A stretch of DNA of 12,628 nucleotides. Source: Bordetella parapertussis (lineage in GTDB: Bacteria > Pseudomonadota > Gammaproteobacteria > Burkholderiales > Burkholderiaceae_B). Shown piece by piece: positions 1-8,744 of the stretch. The notes under the pieces are model-generated. The model saw only the letters and a list, made by a program, of their open reading frames with translations. It made no database searches and was not told the DNA's origin. Each line of letters begins with the position of its first letter. Position 1 is the first letter of the stretch. The stretch is taken from NCBI GenBank assembly GCA_945868195.1, contig CAMBLP010000057.1, forward strand, positions 1 to 12,628. The letters are read 5' to 3'. The translations under genes were made by a program, and so were the position numbers.

Positions 1-588
1 CACCTTGAGTTTTTGAGTATCAAAGTCGAGGACGGTCCACTGACCTCGCGTCTGCAACACATTCAGGTCGGCGACTCGATTGTGGTGGGCCGCAAACCGA
101 CGGGCACCCTGCTGATCGATTATCTATTGCCCGCCAAACGTCTCTATATGCTTGCTTCCGGAACGGGTCTGGCGCCCTTTCTGAGCGTTATCCGCGATCC
201 GGAAACCTACGAAAAATTCGAAGAAGTTGTGCTGGTCCATGGCGTGCGCGAAGTCGCCGAGCTGGCGTATCACGACTATTTGACGCAGAGCTTGCCTGAG
301 CACGAGTTTTTAGGTGACATGGTGGCCAAACAACTGCGCTATTACCCCACGGTGACGCGGGAGGCTTACACCCATACAGGTCGAATCACAACCTTGATTG
401 AAAACGGCAAACTCTTTTCTGATTTGGGCGTGCCCAGTCTGGACCGCGAGCAAGACCGAATCATGATTTGTGGCAGTCCTGAGATGTTGCGTGACCTCAA
501 AGGCATGCTTGAGGCGCGTGGCTTTAACGAAGGCAATACAACGCGACCCGGCGACTTTGTGATTGAAAGGGCTTTTGCTGAGCAATAA
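1..588 (+). CDS. fpr: Ferredoxin--NADP+ reductase (Fpr type), 5'-truncated by the window edge
   Basis: This is a cytoplasmic FAD enzyme that moves electrons between NADPH and ferredoxin or flavodoxin, supporting Fe-S cluster and oxidative-stress metabolism (family knowledge). The frame is open from base 1, and 195 residues are visible. Family members are usually about 257 residues, so roughly the first 60, most of the FAD-binding barrel, lie outside the window. The visible part begins HLEFLSIKV, the end of the barrel, where this family reads EHLEFFSIKV. The NADP-binding lobe follows, with GTGLAPF at visible residues 54-60 and CGSPEML at 158-164. The C-terminus ends in an aromatic-containing tail (DFVIERAFAEQ), as in bacterial Fpr. 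A TTG at base 13 lies inside the conserved barrel and is not the real start. No terminator is visible before the next gene. The family call is firm; the physiological electron partner cannot be read from the sequence. Confidence 0.93.
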   Translation, partial: HLEFLSIKVEDGPLTSRLQHIQVGDSIVVGRKPTGTLLIDYLLPAKRLYMLASGTGLAPFLSVIRDPETYEKFEEVVLVHGVREVAELAYHDYLTQSLPEHEFLGDMVAKQLRYYPTVTREAYTHTGRITTLIENGKLFSDLGVPSLDREQDRIMICGSPEMLRDLKGMLEARGFNEGNTTRPGDFVIERAFAEQ

Positions 589-615
589 TCAGCGCACATT
601 ACACTTGTTACTCTA

Positions 616-639
616 TTTTTAGGATTGTTTTTAGGATTG
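616..639 (+). repeat. Perfect 12-bp tandem duplication ahead of the phosphatase gene
   Basis: The 12-base unit TTTTTAGGATTG occurs twice without a gap, at 616-627 and 628-639. Each copy carries an AGGA that resembles a Shine-Dalgarno core. The second AGGA (633-636) is 12 bases before the ATG at 649 and only 3 before the ATG at 640. The duplication therefore sits in the translation-initiation region of the histidine phosphatase gene. Confidence 0.9.
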
Positions 640-648
640 ATGCACAGC

Positions 649-1296
649 ATGACTGAAATTTGGTTGGTTCGGCACGGTGAGACACCCTGGAATGTCGAGA
701 GTCGCGTTCAAGGCTGGGAAGATATCGGACTGAATGAACGCGGCATCGAGCAAGCGCGTTCGTTGGCGCGCCATATGAAACGCCTGAGCGACGCTGGCAC
801 GCGCCTAGACGCGATCTACAGCAGTGATCTCGAGCGTGCGCAGCATACGGCAAGCATCGGCGCCGAATCGATCGGCCGGCCACTCGCATTGGAGCCTGGT
901 ATCCGCGAGCGTCACTTCGGCGTCCTGCAGGGCCTGATCTACAGCGAAATGGAGCAGCATCAACCTGAGGCTTACCGCATTTGGCGCAGTCGAGATCCAG
1001 ATCTGGACATGCCTGAGGGAGAGTCACTTGGTTTTTTTCATCGCAGAGTCGTCGGCGCGATGAACAATCTAGCCACCAAACATCCTGGCGAGCGGATCAT
1101 GGTGGTCAGTCATGGCGGCGCGATGGATATCATCTGGCGCCATGCCAGTCAGGTCGGATTGCAGGCTGATCGTAAAGCACCCTTGCTGAACGCGAGTCTC
1201 AATCGCTTGAGTGTTTCCCCAGAGTCTTGGGAGATCCTCGGGTGGGGCGAGGTGGATCACCTCGGTCAGGACTCACAAAACGACGTCACGCCCTAA
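649..1296 (+). CDS. Histidine phosphatase family protein (phosphoglycerate-mutase-like fold)
   Basis: This is a cytoplasmic phosphatase or mutase of the histidine phosphatase superfamily, branch 1. With the ATG at 649 it has 215 residues and begins MTEIWLVRHGET. The catalytic signature is complete: R8-H9-G10-E11 (H9 is the phospho-accepting His), R63 in the SSDLERA segment, E87 in IRERHFG and the second His, H155, in VVSHGG. Length and the GWEDIGLNERG segment resemble GpmB/CobC-type phosphatases and not the larger glycolytic mutase GpmA, so the substrate cannot be assigned. An ATG at 640 would add three residues, and a TTG at 625 more; I prefer 649 because homologues start right before the first strand. 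It is 60 bases behind fpr, either co-transcribed or with its own weak promoter. It converges with the SDR gene, and the stop codons overlap. Confidence 0.9.
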   Translation: MTEIWLVRHGETPWNVESRVQGWEDIGLNERGIEQARSLARHMKRLSDAGTRLDAIYSSDLERAQHTASIGAESIGRPLALEPGIRERHFGVLQGLIYSEMEQHQPEAYRIWRSRDPDLDMPEGESLGFFHRRVVGAMNNLATKHPGERIMVVSHGGAMDIIWRHASQVGLQADRKAPLLNASLNRLSVSPESWEILGWGEVDHLGQDSQNDVTP

Positions 1297-2051
1297 GGCT
1301 TCTGGCGAGGCTTACGCGGCGCATTAATTGCGAGACGGTCATATAACCAATTCGGCAGCGCACGCATGATTTTTCCCACGACGCCCATTTGCCAGGGAAT
1401 CACGGTATAAGAATTTGCTTGTGCGATCGCCCGTGCCGCGCGTGTTGCAAAGACTTCTGCGTCTAGCAAAAATGGCATGCTGTAGGGGTTTTTCGCAGTC
1501 ATCTCTGTTTTGATGTAGCCCGGCGCGATGGTCACGACATGCACATCAAAAGGCTTGAGCTCCAGGCGTAAGCTCTCGCAATATGTCGTGACGGCGGACT
1601 TCGAAGCACTATAGGCGCCCGCACCCGGCAGACCGCGCACACCGGCAACCGAGGCGATCCCAACCAACGTGCCTGCTCTAGCCTGCTTCATGTGGGGCAC
1701 AAAGGGCTCGAACGTTGACACAGTTGCTAAAACATTCGTGTCAAAGATTGCTTTGAATACCGCAAAATCATCTTTTTGCTCAGTCAAGGTTCCGGCACTG
1801 ATTCCGGCTGAAGCGATCACGATGTCAATGCGCCCGACCTTTTGGATAAAGTCTTCCGCGGCCGTATGCAAAGCCTGGCGATCGCAGACATCCACAACAT
1901 ATAGATGGTGCGTACCCGGTAACGTGGCCGCGAGCGCGCGCAGACGATCGCCGCGACGCGCAAGCAAGCCCACCACATGACCCTGCGCCGCATAGTGATG
2001 CGCCAAGGCTGCGCCGAGACCACTACTGGCACCTGTAATAAAGACACCCAC
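1293..2051 (-). CDS. Short-chain dehydrogenase/reductase (SDR), classical type
   Basis: This is a 252-residue NAD(P)-dependent oxidoreductase with a Rossmann fold. The cofactor glycine motif TGASSGLG is at residues 6-13. Arginines 32-33 after the second strand favour NADP(H). The structural motif reads ASAG (80-83) in place of NAG. The catalytic triad is S134, Y147 and K151 (YSASK). The start is GTG at 2051: the only in-frame codons between it and the upstream TAA at 2070-2072 are not starts, and an AGG-containing purine stretch lies about 9-15 bases before it. The start is 2 bases past the CoA-transferase stop, which strongly suggests translational coupling and membership in the carA-carB-CoA-transferase operon. 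The basic C-terminus (APRKPRQKP) is unremarkable. The substrate is unknown. No terminator hairpin with a T-run is visible after its stop, which overlaps the convergent phosphatase gene. Confidence 0.92.
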   Translation of the reverse strand: MGVFITGASSGLGAALAHHYAAQGHVVGLLARRGDRLRALAATLPGTHHLYVVDVCDRQALHTAAEDFIQKVGRIDIVIASAGISAGTLTEQKDDFAVFKAIFDTNVLATVSTFEPFVPHMKQARAGTLVGIASVAGVRGLPGAGAYSASKSAVTTYCESLRLELKPFDVHVVTIAPGYIKTEMTAKNPYSMPFLLDAEVFATRAARAIAQANSYTVIPWQMGVVGKIMRALPNWLYDRLAINAPRKPRQKP

Positions 2052-2053
2052 CG

Positions 2054-3226
2054 TTAACGACCTGCCTGCTTAACGACACCCGAGACGAGAAGCTGCTCGA
2101 TCGTCTCTTGGGTTAGCCCCAGTTGTTGCAAAATCTCGATGGAATGTTCGCCAATACGCGGCGAGCTTTCAACTGGCCGACGATGGGGGTGAGTGGGAAT
2201 ACCAATATAAGGGAGGACGCCCACACCCTGTTGCTCAAGTTGCTGCGTCAAGTTGAGGTGAAGAGCCTGAGGATGATTGAGGACACCCTGATAATCACGC
2301 ACCACGGCATGCAGCACATCGTGCTTTTTAAATAATGCAGTCCAATACTCGGTGGAATGATGGCGCAGTTGTTGGCGCATGGCCTCGTGCAGAGCCGCTC
2401 TATTTTCAAAACGAATGTGGTTGTCGAGAAAACGCGGATCCGTCTTCCACTCTTGGTGGTCCATCGCATCGCAAATATTGTGGAAATGCTCAGTGTGAAC
2501 CGTCACGACAGAAATTTTACCGTCGGCGCTTTCAAAGACGCCGTTCGGGGCGCTAACCGAACCAAAGGGTCGCTTGCCTGCGATCGCTTCTTCGATAAAG
2601 CACATGCCTTGAAACGAAGCGCAGGCCTCGAAGAGGCTCACTTCCACATGAGTGCCTTGCTGGCGCGCTAACCGTTGATACAGAGCTGTTGCAGCGCCTT
2701 GTGCCGCATACAAACCTGTCATCACATCTGCGGCTAGCAAGCCGATGCGACGGGGTGTACCGTGTTCATCCTGATTGGAAAACATCAGTCCACTGTCGGC
2801 CTGCATGACGGAGTCTGTGGCGGGTGCGTCGGCATAGGGACCATCCGGTCCGTAGCCACTAATCGAGACGTAGACAAGGTCCGGCTTGAGCGAGGAAAGC
2901 GCCTCATAACCAACGCCGAGGCGCTGTGCCACGCCAGGACGAAAATTTTGCACGATGACATCGGCTTGCCTCGCCATATCGAACAAGATTTTTTTACCTT
3001 CGGAGGTGCGTGCATCCAACGCAAGCGCTTTTTTACCGGCACTGTGCTGAATGCCATAGGCGCTGTGATCATCCTTGGTGACACCAACATGGCGAATCCA
3101 GTCGCCCGCCGGAGGTTCGACTTTGATGACATCGGCGCCCTGTTGCCACAGAATATGTGCGCAATAAGGTCCTGCAATGCCCTGGCTGATGTCTAAAACA
3201 CGTAATCCAGTGTAGGGGAGCGTCAT
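2054..3226 (-). CDS. CaiB/BaiF family (class III) CoA-transferase
   Basis: This is a 390-residue class III CoA-transferase, a family that moves CoA between acyl-CoA and free acids through aspartyl-CoA mixed anhydrides (formyl-CoA transferase, CaiB, BaiF). Seen here: the opening GLRVLDISQGIAGPYCAHIL, GADVIKVEPPAGDWIR (30-45), VIVQNFRPG (90-98), and the AADVMTGLYA segment where D167 matches the catalytic Asp (Asp169 in Oxalobacter formyl-CoA transferase). The THVEVSLFEA segment follows. The length is normal, so it should be an intact half of an interlocked dimer. Start ATG at 3226 gives the canonical N-terminus, 22 bases beyond the carB stop. The ribosome binding site is weak (AGG about 13 bases upstream). 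Paired tightly with an SDR, it could act in an acyl-CoA degradation route. The substrate cannot be told from sequence. Confidence 0.93.
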   Translation of the reverse strand: MTLPYTGLRVLDISQGIAGPYCAHILWQQGADVIKVEPPAGDWIRHVGVTKDDHSAYGIQHSAGKKALALDARTSEGKKILFDMARQADVIVQNFRPGVAQRLGVGYEALSSLKPDLVYVSISGYGPDGPYADAPATDSVMQADSGLMFSNQDEHGTPRRIGLLAADVMTGLYAAQGAATALYQRLARQQGTHVEVSLFEACASFQGMCFIEEAIAGKRPFGSVSAPNGVFESADGKISVVTVHTEHFHNICDAMDHQEWKTDPRFLDNHIRFENRAALHEAMRQQLRHHSTEYWTALFKKHDVLHAVVRDYQGVLNHPQALHLNLTQQLEQQGVGVLPYIGIPTHPHRRPVESSPRIGEHSIEILQQLGLTQETIEQLLVSGVVKQAGR

Positions 3227-3248
3227 CAGCCAGTCTGCCTAAATATCG

Positions 3249-6200
3249 TTAAGAAGCGAGCGAGCGGTGCAAGTCTTGAAGTGAGTACACCTTGATGCCG
3301 AGCCCTTCGCGCAAGTATTGCATGCCCTCGACGGCCGCGAGCGCGCCCGCAATCGTCGTGTAATAAGTCACGCGAGCGGCCAAAGCTTGGGTGCGAATCG
3401 CCCGCGAATCGGTGATCGCGTTGCGGCGCTCCTCGACGGTATTGATCACGAGAGAGACTTCGCCATTTTTAAGCATATCGACAATATGCGGACGGCCTTC
3501 GGCGACCTTGTTGACCAGGATCACGGGAATACCAGCCTCCTGAATCGCAGCGGCTGTTCCGCGGGTCGCGACTACCTTGAAACCCAAGGCATGCAATCCC
3601 CGTGCGACCAAAACAGCCTTGGGTTTATCCGCATTTTTCACGCTAATAAAGACCGTACCCGATTCTGGAAGATTGACGCTGGCAGCCATTTGGGATTTAA
3701 CAAAGGCCTCGCCAAAGGTCTCGCCAACGCCCATGACTTCACCGGTCGACTTCATCTCAGGTCCGAGAATCGTATCCACACCAGGGAATTTCACGAAGGG
3801 GAAGACGGCTTCTTTGACGGAAAAGTAATGCGGCACCACTTCTTTTGTAATGCCTTGCGAGGCAAGGGTCTGTCCCGCCATCGCGCGTGCTGCAATTTTT
3901 GCCAACTGCAAACCTGTGGCCTTGGATACGAAGGGAACCGTACGCGAAGCGCGTGGATTGACTTCAAGCACGTACACGTCGTCATTTTGGATGGCGAACT
4001 GAACGTTCATCAAACCCTTCACATTCAACGCCCGCGCCATCAGCGCGGTTTGACGCTTGATTTCCTCGGTTAACTCAGGGGATAAAGAGTATGGTGGCAA
4101 GCAACATGCGGAGTCGCCAGAGTGCACGCCCGCCTGCTCGATGTGCTCCATCACACCACCGATGAACACCTCTTGACCATCGCACAAGCAATCCACGTCG
4201 ATTTCAATCGCGTTATTCAAAAAGCGATCGAGCAACACCGGTGAGTCATTGCTGACTTTGACAGCCTCGCGCATATAGCGCTCGAGATCAATTTGCTCGT
4301 GCACGATTTCCATCGCGCGGCCGCCCAACACATAGCTTGGACGCACCACCAAGGGATAGCCAATTTCTTGGGCGTGATTCAGGGCTTCGCTTTCTGTACG
4401 CGCTGTGCGGTTAGGCGGCTGACGCAAATTGAGTTTGTTGAGCAGTTTCTGGAAACGCTCGCGATCCTCTGCAACGTCGATCGACTCTGGGCTGGTACCA
4501 ATAATCGGTGCGCCGTTCGCCTCAAGTGCGCGGGCGAGTTTCAAGGGAGTCTGACCACCGTATTGGACAATGATGCCCACCGGCTTTTCCTTGTGGACGA
4601 TTTCAAGCACGTCCTCGAGGGTCAGCGGTTCAAAGTACAGGCGATCCGAAGTATCGTAATCGGTTGATACGGTTTCTGGGTTGCAATTGACCATGATGGT
4701 TTCGTAACCATCTTCGCGCAAGGCAAGCGCCGCGTGCACGCAGCAGTAATCAAACTCAATACCCTGCCCGATTCGGTTGGGGCCGCCTCCGAGCACCATG
4801 ATTTTTTTACGATCGGTGGGTGCGGACTCGCATTCTTGTTCGTACGTAGAGTAGAGATACGCCGTGTTGGTCGCGAACTCGGCCGCGCACGTATCAACGC
4901 GTTTGTAAACGGGACGTACGTTGAACTGGTGGCGCAACTTGCGGACCTCGGCCTCGACCGTGTCGAGCAGAAACGCTAAACGACGATCCGAGAAACCGCG
5001 ACGCTTGAGCTGCAAAAGCGTCTCCACATCGAGATCTGCGAGAGTGCGCTGCTCGAGGGCTAATTCGATATCAACGATTTCTTTAATTTGTGCCAGGAAC
5101 CATGGATCGATCTTGGTGAGCTGGTGCACCTCATCAAGGCTAAAGCCTTGCGCGAACGCATCGCCCACGTACCAGATTCGTTCGGGGCCAGGTTCGCCGA
5201 GTTCGATTTGGATTTTTTCGCGATCGGTTGTTTTTTGATTGAGACCATCGACACCGACTTCTAGACCGCGCAGCGCTTTCTGGAAGGACTCTTGAAAGGT
5301 GCGACCAATCGCCATCACTTCACCGACCGACTTCATCTGTGTGGTGAGGCGTGCATCCGCGGTCGGGAATTTTTCAAAGGCGAAACGTGGCACTTTGGTC
5401 ACCACGTAGTCGATCGTCGGCTCAAAGGAGGCAGGGGTCGCGCCACCGGTGATTTCGTTTCTCAACTCATCAAGCGTGTAACCCACGGCCAGACGCGCAG
5501 CGACTTTAGCAATCGGAAATCCCGTTGCTTTGGACGCGAGTGCCGAGGAGCGTGACACGCGCGGGTTCATCTCGATGACGATCATGCGGCCATTTTCAGG
5601 ATTGACGGCGAACTGTACGTTGGAGCCCCCGGTATCGACACCGATCTCGCGCAGCACCGCGATCGAGGCGTTGCGCATGATTTGATATTCTTTGTCGGTC
5701 AAGGTCTGTGCGGGCGCAACCGTGATGGAGTCGCCCGTGTGCACACCCATTGGATCGAGGTTTTCGATCGAGCAGACAATAATGCAGTTGTCGGCGCAAT
5801 CGCGCACGACTTCCATTTCAAATTCTTTCCAGCCGAGCAGTGACTCCTCGATGAGCAATTCGCTGGTGGGCGAGGCCTCAAGACCACGGCGACAGATGGT
5901 TTCGAACTCTTCGGCGTTGTAAGCGATACCACCGCCGCTGCCGCCCAAGGTAAAGCTTGGACGAATCACGGCCGGAAAACCTGAGGTCCCAATGTCAATC
6001 GCAATCCGCTTTTGAACTTCCCACGCTTCTTCGAGTGTATGGGCCACACCGGATTTGGCGGACTCAAGTCCGATCGCCGTCATCGCGACTTTAAATTTCT
6101 GGCGGTCTTCGGCTTTTTCAATCGCGTGCGCGTTCGCGCCGATCAACTCCACGTTGTATTTTTTAAGTACACCGTGCTTGTCGAGATCGAGTGCGCAGTT

Positions 6201-6488
6201 GAGCGCGGTCTGACCACCCATGGTGGGTAGAACCGCATCGGGACGCTCTTTTTCAATGATCTTTTCTACGACTTGCCAGGTAATGGGCTCGATATAAGTG
6301 ACATCGGCAGTCTCAGGATCCGTCATGATGGTCGCAGGGTTGCTGTTGACCAAAATGGTGCGAAAGCCCTCGGCCTTTAGGGCTTTGCAAGCCTGGGCGC
6401 CGGAATAATCGAATTCGCAGGCTTGACCAATGATGATCGGGCCTGCGCCAATGATGAGAATACTTTTTAGATCTGTACGCTTGGGCAT
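3249..6488 (-). CDS. carB: Carbamoyl-phosphate synthase large subunit
   Basis: This is the large, ATP-dependent subunit that uses ammonia from CarA, bicarbonate and two ATP to make carbamoyl phosphate for arginine and pyrimidine synthesis. It has 1079 residues, against 1073 in E. coli, so it is full length. The two homologous synthetase halves are visible. The first begins with [17 protein letters not shown] (14-30) and includes [12 protein letters not shown] (306-317). The second begins with [15 protein letters not shown] (567-581) and includes [12 protein letters not shown]. The helical oligomerisation region lies between them (about 410-555). The last 135 residues or so form the MGS-like allosteric domain. 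Its effector pocket is retained: TRGT at 975-978, NKV with K994, and EGRPH, matching the region that binds IMP and UMP in E. coli. ATG at 6488 follows the carA stop by 9 bases, with an AAGAG-like site about 5 bases ahead. Confidence 0.98.
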   Translation of the reverse strand: MPKRTDLKSILIIGAGPIIIGQACEFDYSGAQACKALKAEGFRTILVNSNPATIMTDPETADVTYIEPITWQVVEKIIEKERPDAVLPTMGGQTALNCALDLDKHGVLKKYNVELIGANAHAIEKAEDRQKFKVAMTAIGLESAKSGVAHTLEEAWEVQKRIAIDIGTSGFPAVIRPSFTLGGSGGGIAYNAEEFETICRRGLEASPTSELLIEESLLGWKEFEMEVVRDCADNCIIVCSIENLDPMGVHTGDSITVAPAQTLTDKEYQIMRNASIAVLREIGVDTGGSNVQFAVNPENGRMIVIEMNPRVSRSSALASKATGFPIAKVAARLAVGYTLDELRNEITGGATPASFEPTIDYVVTKVPRFAFEKFPTADARLTTQMKSVGEVMAIGRTFQESFQKALRGLEVGVDGLNQKTTDREKIQIELGEPGPERIWYVGDAFAQGFSLDEVHQLTKIDPWFLAQIKEIVDIELALEQRTLADLDVETLLQLKRRGFSDRRLAFLLDTVEAEVRKLRHQFNVRPVYKRVDTCAAEFATNTAYLYSTYEQECESAPTDRKKIMVLGGGPNRIGQGIEFDYCCVHAALALREDGYETIMVNCNPETVSTDYDTSDRLYFEPLTLEDVLEIVHKEKPVGIIVQYGGQTPLKLARALEANGAPIIGTSPESIDVAEDRERFQKLLNKLNLRQPPNRTARTESEALNHAQEIGYPLVVRPSYVLGGRAMEIVHEQIDLERYMREAVKVSNDSPVLLDRFLNNAIEIDVDCLCDGQEVFIGGVMEHIEQAGVHSGDSACCLPPYSLSPELTEEIKRQTALMARALNVKGLMNVQFAIQNDDVYVLEVNPRASRTVPFVSKATGLQLAKIAARAMAGQTLASQGITKEVVPHYFSVKEAVFPFVKFPGVDTILGPEMKSTGEVMGVGETFGEAFVKSQMAASVNLPESGTVFISVKNADKPKAVLVARGLHALGFKVVATRGTAAAIQEAGIPVILVNKVAEGRPHIVDMLKNGEVSLVINTVEERRNAITDSRAIRTQALAARVTYYTTIAGALAAVEGMQYLREGLGIKVYSLQDLHRSLAS

Positions 6489-6497
6489 GGTGACTCT

Positions 6498-7685
6498 TTA
6501 TTTTTTACCGGCCATCAGGCTCATGAATTGATCGAACAAGACCACGATGTCGTGCGGTCCAGGGCTGGCTTCGGGGTGCCCTTGAAAACAAAATGCCGGG
6601 CGGTCCGTGAGCTCAAAGCCCTGCAAGGTGCCGTCAAACAATGAAATATGCGTCACGCGGGCATTGGCGGGAAGCGTTTTGGCATCGACGGCAAAACCGT
6701 GATTTTGAGCTGTGATAAATACGCGTCCTGTCGCCAAATCTTGTACAGGGTGATTGGAGCCATGATGGCCCGTTTTCATCTTGAGCGTCTTTGCGCCTAG
6801 GGCTAGACCCATGATCTGGTGTCCGAGACAGATCCCGAAGGTGGGCAACTTGCGCTCTAGAAAAACCTTGGTGGCAGCAATGGCGTAATCGCAAGGATCT
6901 GGATCACCGGGGCCGTTAGACAAGAACACACCATCAGGCTTGAGGGCCAACACTTGTTCGGCGGTTGTTTGGGCAGGGACCACAGTGATGCGACAACCTC
7001 GTTCGGCGAGCAAGCGCAAAATATTGGATTTCACGCCAAAGTCATAGGCCACCACATGAGGCGTCTGGCTATCATTGTTGCCATAGCCAACGCCCAGTTG
7101 CCAAGTGGACTCGGTCCAAGTGGCATTTTTAGAGACGGAAACAAGCTTGGCTAAATCCTGACCAGACATGCCTGGAAAGGCTTTTGCAAGCTTGAGCGCT
7201 TGCTCCGCATCATCGCCCACAAAAATACAACCACCTTGCGCACCACCCTCGCGCAGGATACGTGTGAGCTTGCGGGTATCAATTTCAGCAATCGCGACAA
7301 TGCCCTGTGACTTGAGGTAATCAGGCAAAGACTGGGTCGAGCGGAAGTTTGACAGACGAGCGGGGCAGTTGCGGACAATCAAACCTGCAGCGTGAATCTT
7401 GGTCGACTCAACGTCTTCGAAGTTGATACCCGTGTTTCCGATGTGAGGATAGGTCAGCGTAACGATCTGGCCGCTATAGCTGGGATCCGTCAAAATTTCT
7501 TGGTAACCTGTCATGGCGGTGTTGAACACCACCTCGGCGACGGTATGCCCCGGGGCACCGATCGAGATGCCTCGAAACACGGTACCATCAGCCAAGGCTA
7601 AAATGGCAATCGTTTTAGTGGCAGTTGATTCAACACCAAACCCTGGGTTTTTAAGCTCTATCTCAGTAAATATATTTGGTAGCAC
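6498..7685 (-). CDS. carA: Carbamoyl-phosphate synthase small (glutaminase) subunit
   Basis: This is the glutamine amidotransferase subunit that supplies ammonia to CarB. Starting from GTG at 7685 it has 395 residues. The N-terminal CarA domain contains [20 protein letters not shown] (50-69) and TYPHIGNTG. The class I amidotransferase domain contains SNGPGDPDP (256-264), the nucleophile C286 in FGICLGHQ, and the H370/E372 pair in GHPEAS. The start is a judgement. The frame stays open to 7844, but that upstream part lies inside tal and looks like noise. GTG at 7685 gives MLPNIF, which resembles Burkholderiales CarA proteins as I remember them (MLPSF...), and has GGGG 6 bases before it. ATG at 7700 would add five residues. 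The stretch to about residue 25 is AT-rich, poorly conserved and about 20 residues longer than in E. coli or Pseudomonas CarA. It is the first gene of the leftward operon. Confidence 0.95.
   Translation of the reverse strand: MLPNIFTEIELKNPGFGVESTATKTIAILALADGTVFRGISIGAPGHTVAEVVFNTAMTGYQEILTDPSYSGQIVTLTYPHIGNTGINFEDVESTKIHAAGLIVRNCPARLSNFRSTQSLPDYLKSQGIVAIAEIDTRKLTRILREGGAQGGCIFVGDDAEQALKLAKAFPGMSGQDLAKLVSVSKNATWTESTWQLGVGYGNNDSQTPHVVAYDFGVKSNILRLLAERGCRITVVPAQTTAEQVLALKPDGVFLSNGPGDPDPCDYAIAATKVFLERKLPTFGICLGHQIMGLALGAKTLKMKTGHHGSNHPVQDLATGRVFITAQNHGFAVDAKTLPANARVTHISLFDGTLQGFELTDRPAFCFQGHPEASPGPHDIVVLFDQFMSLMAGKK
7671..7676 (+). promoter_or_regulatory. Candidate -10 box for tal
   Basis: TATATT on the + strand matches five of six consensus positions. 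Seventeen bases upstream is TTTTTA (7648-7653), a poor -35. The start point would be near 7683, giving a leader of about 50 bases to the tal ATG. It sits inside the palindrome AAATATATTT (7668-7677) and inside the first codons of carA. Prediction by eye only. Confidence 0.4.
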
Positions 7686-7724
7686 AATGAACCCCAGCAT
7701 CAAATCTTGTAAGCAAACCTTGGA

Positions 7725-7730
7725 AGTATA
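7725..7730 (-). promoter_or_regulatory. Candidate -10 box for the carAB operon
   Basis: Read on the minus strand, these bases are TATACT, a five-of-six match to the sigma70 -10 box. At 17-base spacing the -35 would be TTCGAG (7748-7753), a weak match inside the first codons of tal. The start point would fall near 7718, giving a leader of roughly 32 bases to the carA GTG. The box overlaps the tal ribosome-binding region. Prediction by eye only. Confidence 0.35.
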
Positions 7731-7735
7731 ACCCG

Positions 7736-8689
7736 ATGGCCAGCCTTCTCGAATCTTTACGCAAACACACCACCGTTGTAGCAGACACGGGGGACTTTGA
7801 GAGCATGAAACGCTATCAGCCCACCGATGCGACCACCAATCCATCGCTGATTTTGAAGGCTGTCCAGCAGGATGCTTACCGCCCCATGCTGGAGCGTTGC
7901 GTCAAGGCGCACCCCAAGGCCTCCAAAGAAGCACTGGTGGATCACTTGCTTGTGGCGTTTGGAAAAGAAATCCTTAACATTGTGCCAGGGCGCGTTTCCA
8001 CTGAGGTTGATGCCCGCCTTTCCTTTGATACCCGCGCCACCATTAATCGGGCCCGTCAAATTATGGCGCTTTACGAGGCCGAGGGCTTTGGTCGAGAGCG
8101 TGTCTTGATCAAGATCGCTGCGACTTGGGAGGGTATTCAAGCCGCTCGGGTACTCGAATCTGAAGGCATTCGCTGTAATTTAACCCTGCTGTTCTCTCTT
8201 TCCCAAGCGGTGGCGTGCGCGGATGCCCGCGTTCAGCTTATTTCCCCTTTCGTGGGTCGTATCTACGATTGGCACAAAAAACAGCAAGGCAGTGCCTGGA
8301 ACGAGGTCGAAAGCAGCGGCCGCAACGACCCCGGCGTTTTGTCAGTCACCAAAATTTACAACTACTACAAATATTTTGGTGTCACGACCGAAATCATGGG
8401 TGCGAGCTTTCGAAATACAGGCCAAATCTTGGCCTTGGCCGGGTGCGATTTATTAACAATCAGCCCCGAGCTTTTAGCCAGTTTGAGCGAAGCTCAGGAC
8501 AGTCTTGCAGCCTCCCTCACGCCTGACAATGCGCGCGCCAGTCAACCGCAGGCTTTGCCCAGCAATGAGCAAAACTTCCGTTTTCTGTTAAATGAAGATG
8601 CGATGGCGAGCGAAAAGCTCTCCGAAGGCATTCGTGCTTTTGTCACTGACGCACGCAAACTCGACGCACTGATTGACGCGCAGCGCTGA
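7736..8689 (+). CDS. tal: Transaldolase (TalA/TalB type)
   Basis: This enzyme transfers the dihydroxyacetone unit between sedoheptulose 7-phosphate and glyceraldehyde 3-phosphate in the non-oxidative pentose phosphate pathway, in the cytoplasm. It has 317 residues, the normal length of the long (TalB) subfamily. Seen: TVVADTGDF with D17, [13 protein letters not shown] (28-40), E90 in [11 protein letters not shown], and the Schiff-base lysine K126 in [10 protein letters not shown] (equivalent to K132 of E. coli TalB). CNLTLLFS and [11 protein letters not shown] follow. A GGAAG Shine-Dalgarno (7722-7726) lies 9 bases before the ATG. The gene is divergent from carA, with only 50 bases between the start codons, and converges with recR across a hairpin. 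No companion transketolase or isomerase gene is in view. Confidence 0.98.
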   Translation: MASLLESLRKHTTVVADTGDFESMKRYQPTDATTNPSLILKAVQQDAYRPMLERCVKAHPKASKEALVDHLLVAFGKEILNIVPGRVSTEVDARLSFDTRATINRARQIMALYEAEGFGRERVLIKIAATWEGIQAARVLESEGIRCNLTLLFSLSQAVACADARVQLISPFVGRIYDWHKKQQGSAWNEVESSGRNDPGVLSVTKIYNYYKYFGVTTEIMGASFRNTGQILALAGCDLLTISPELLASLSEAQDSLAASLTPDNARASQPQALPSNEQNFRFLLNEDAMASEKLSEGIRAFVTDARKLDALIDAQR

Positions 8690-8715
8690 GGGATCACAGG
8701 TTTGGGAACGACAAA

Positions 8716-8744
8716 CACCGTGAGCTTAAATCACGGTGCTTTTA
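8716..8744. terminator. Hairpin between tal and recR, likely a bidirectional terminator
   Basis: A perfect 8-bp inverted repeat, CACCGTGA (8716-8723) and TCACGGTG (8731-8738), encloses a 7-base loop. On the + strand it is followed by CTTTTA, a short T-run suited to ending tal. On the - strand it begins a few bases after the recR stop and is followed by GTTTGT, a poorer tail. It sits in the only gap between two convergent genes. Efficiency in either direction is uncertain. Confidence 0.7.

Noticed and set aside
589..648. Possible separate promoter for the phosphatase gene
   Set aside because: Only weak hexamers (TTGTTA with a T-rich -10) are present; too poor to call.
2762..3196. 144-codon + strand frame opposite the CoA-transferase gene
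   Set aside because: It is a shadow of a well-conserved gene in the other strand, with no motif or ribosome site of its own.
3318..4073. 251-codon open frame on the + strand, antisense to carB
   Set aside because: It lies wholly inside carB, has no recognisable domain, and its composition is what the carB codon pattern gives on the opposite strand.
7686..7844. Upstream extension of carA by 53 codons
   Set aside because: It would overlap the start of tal, shows Trp/Cys-rich non-protein-like sequence, and is absent from CarA proteins.
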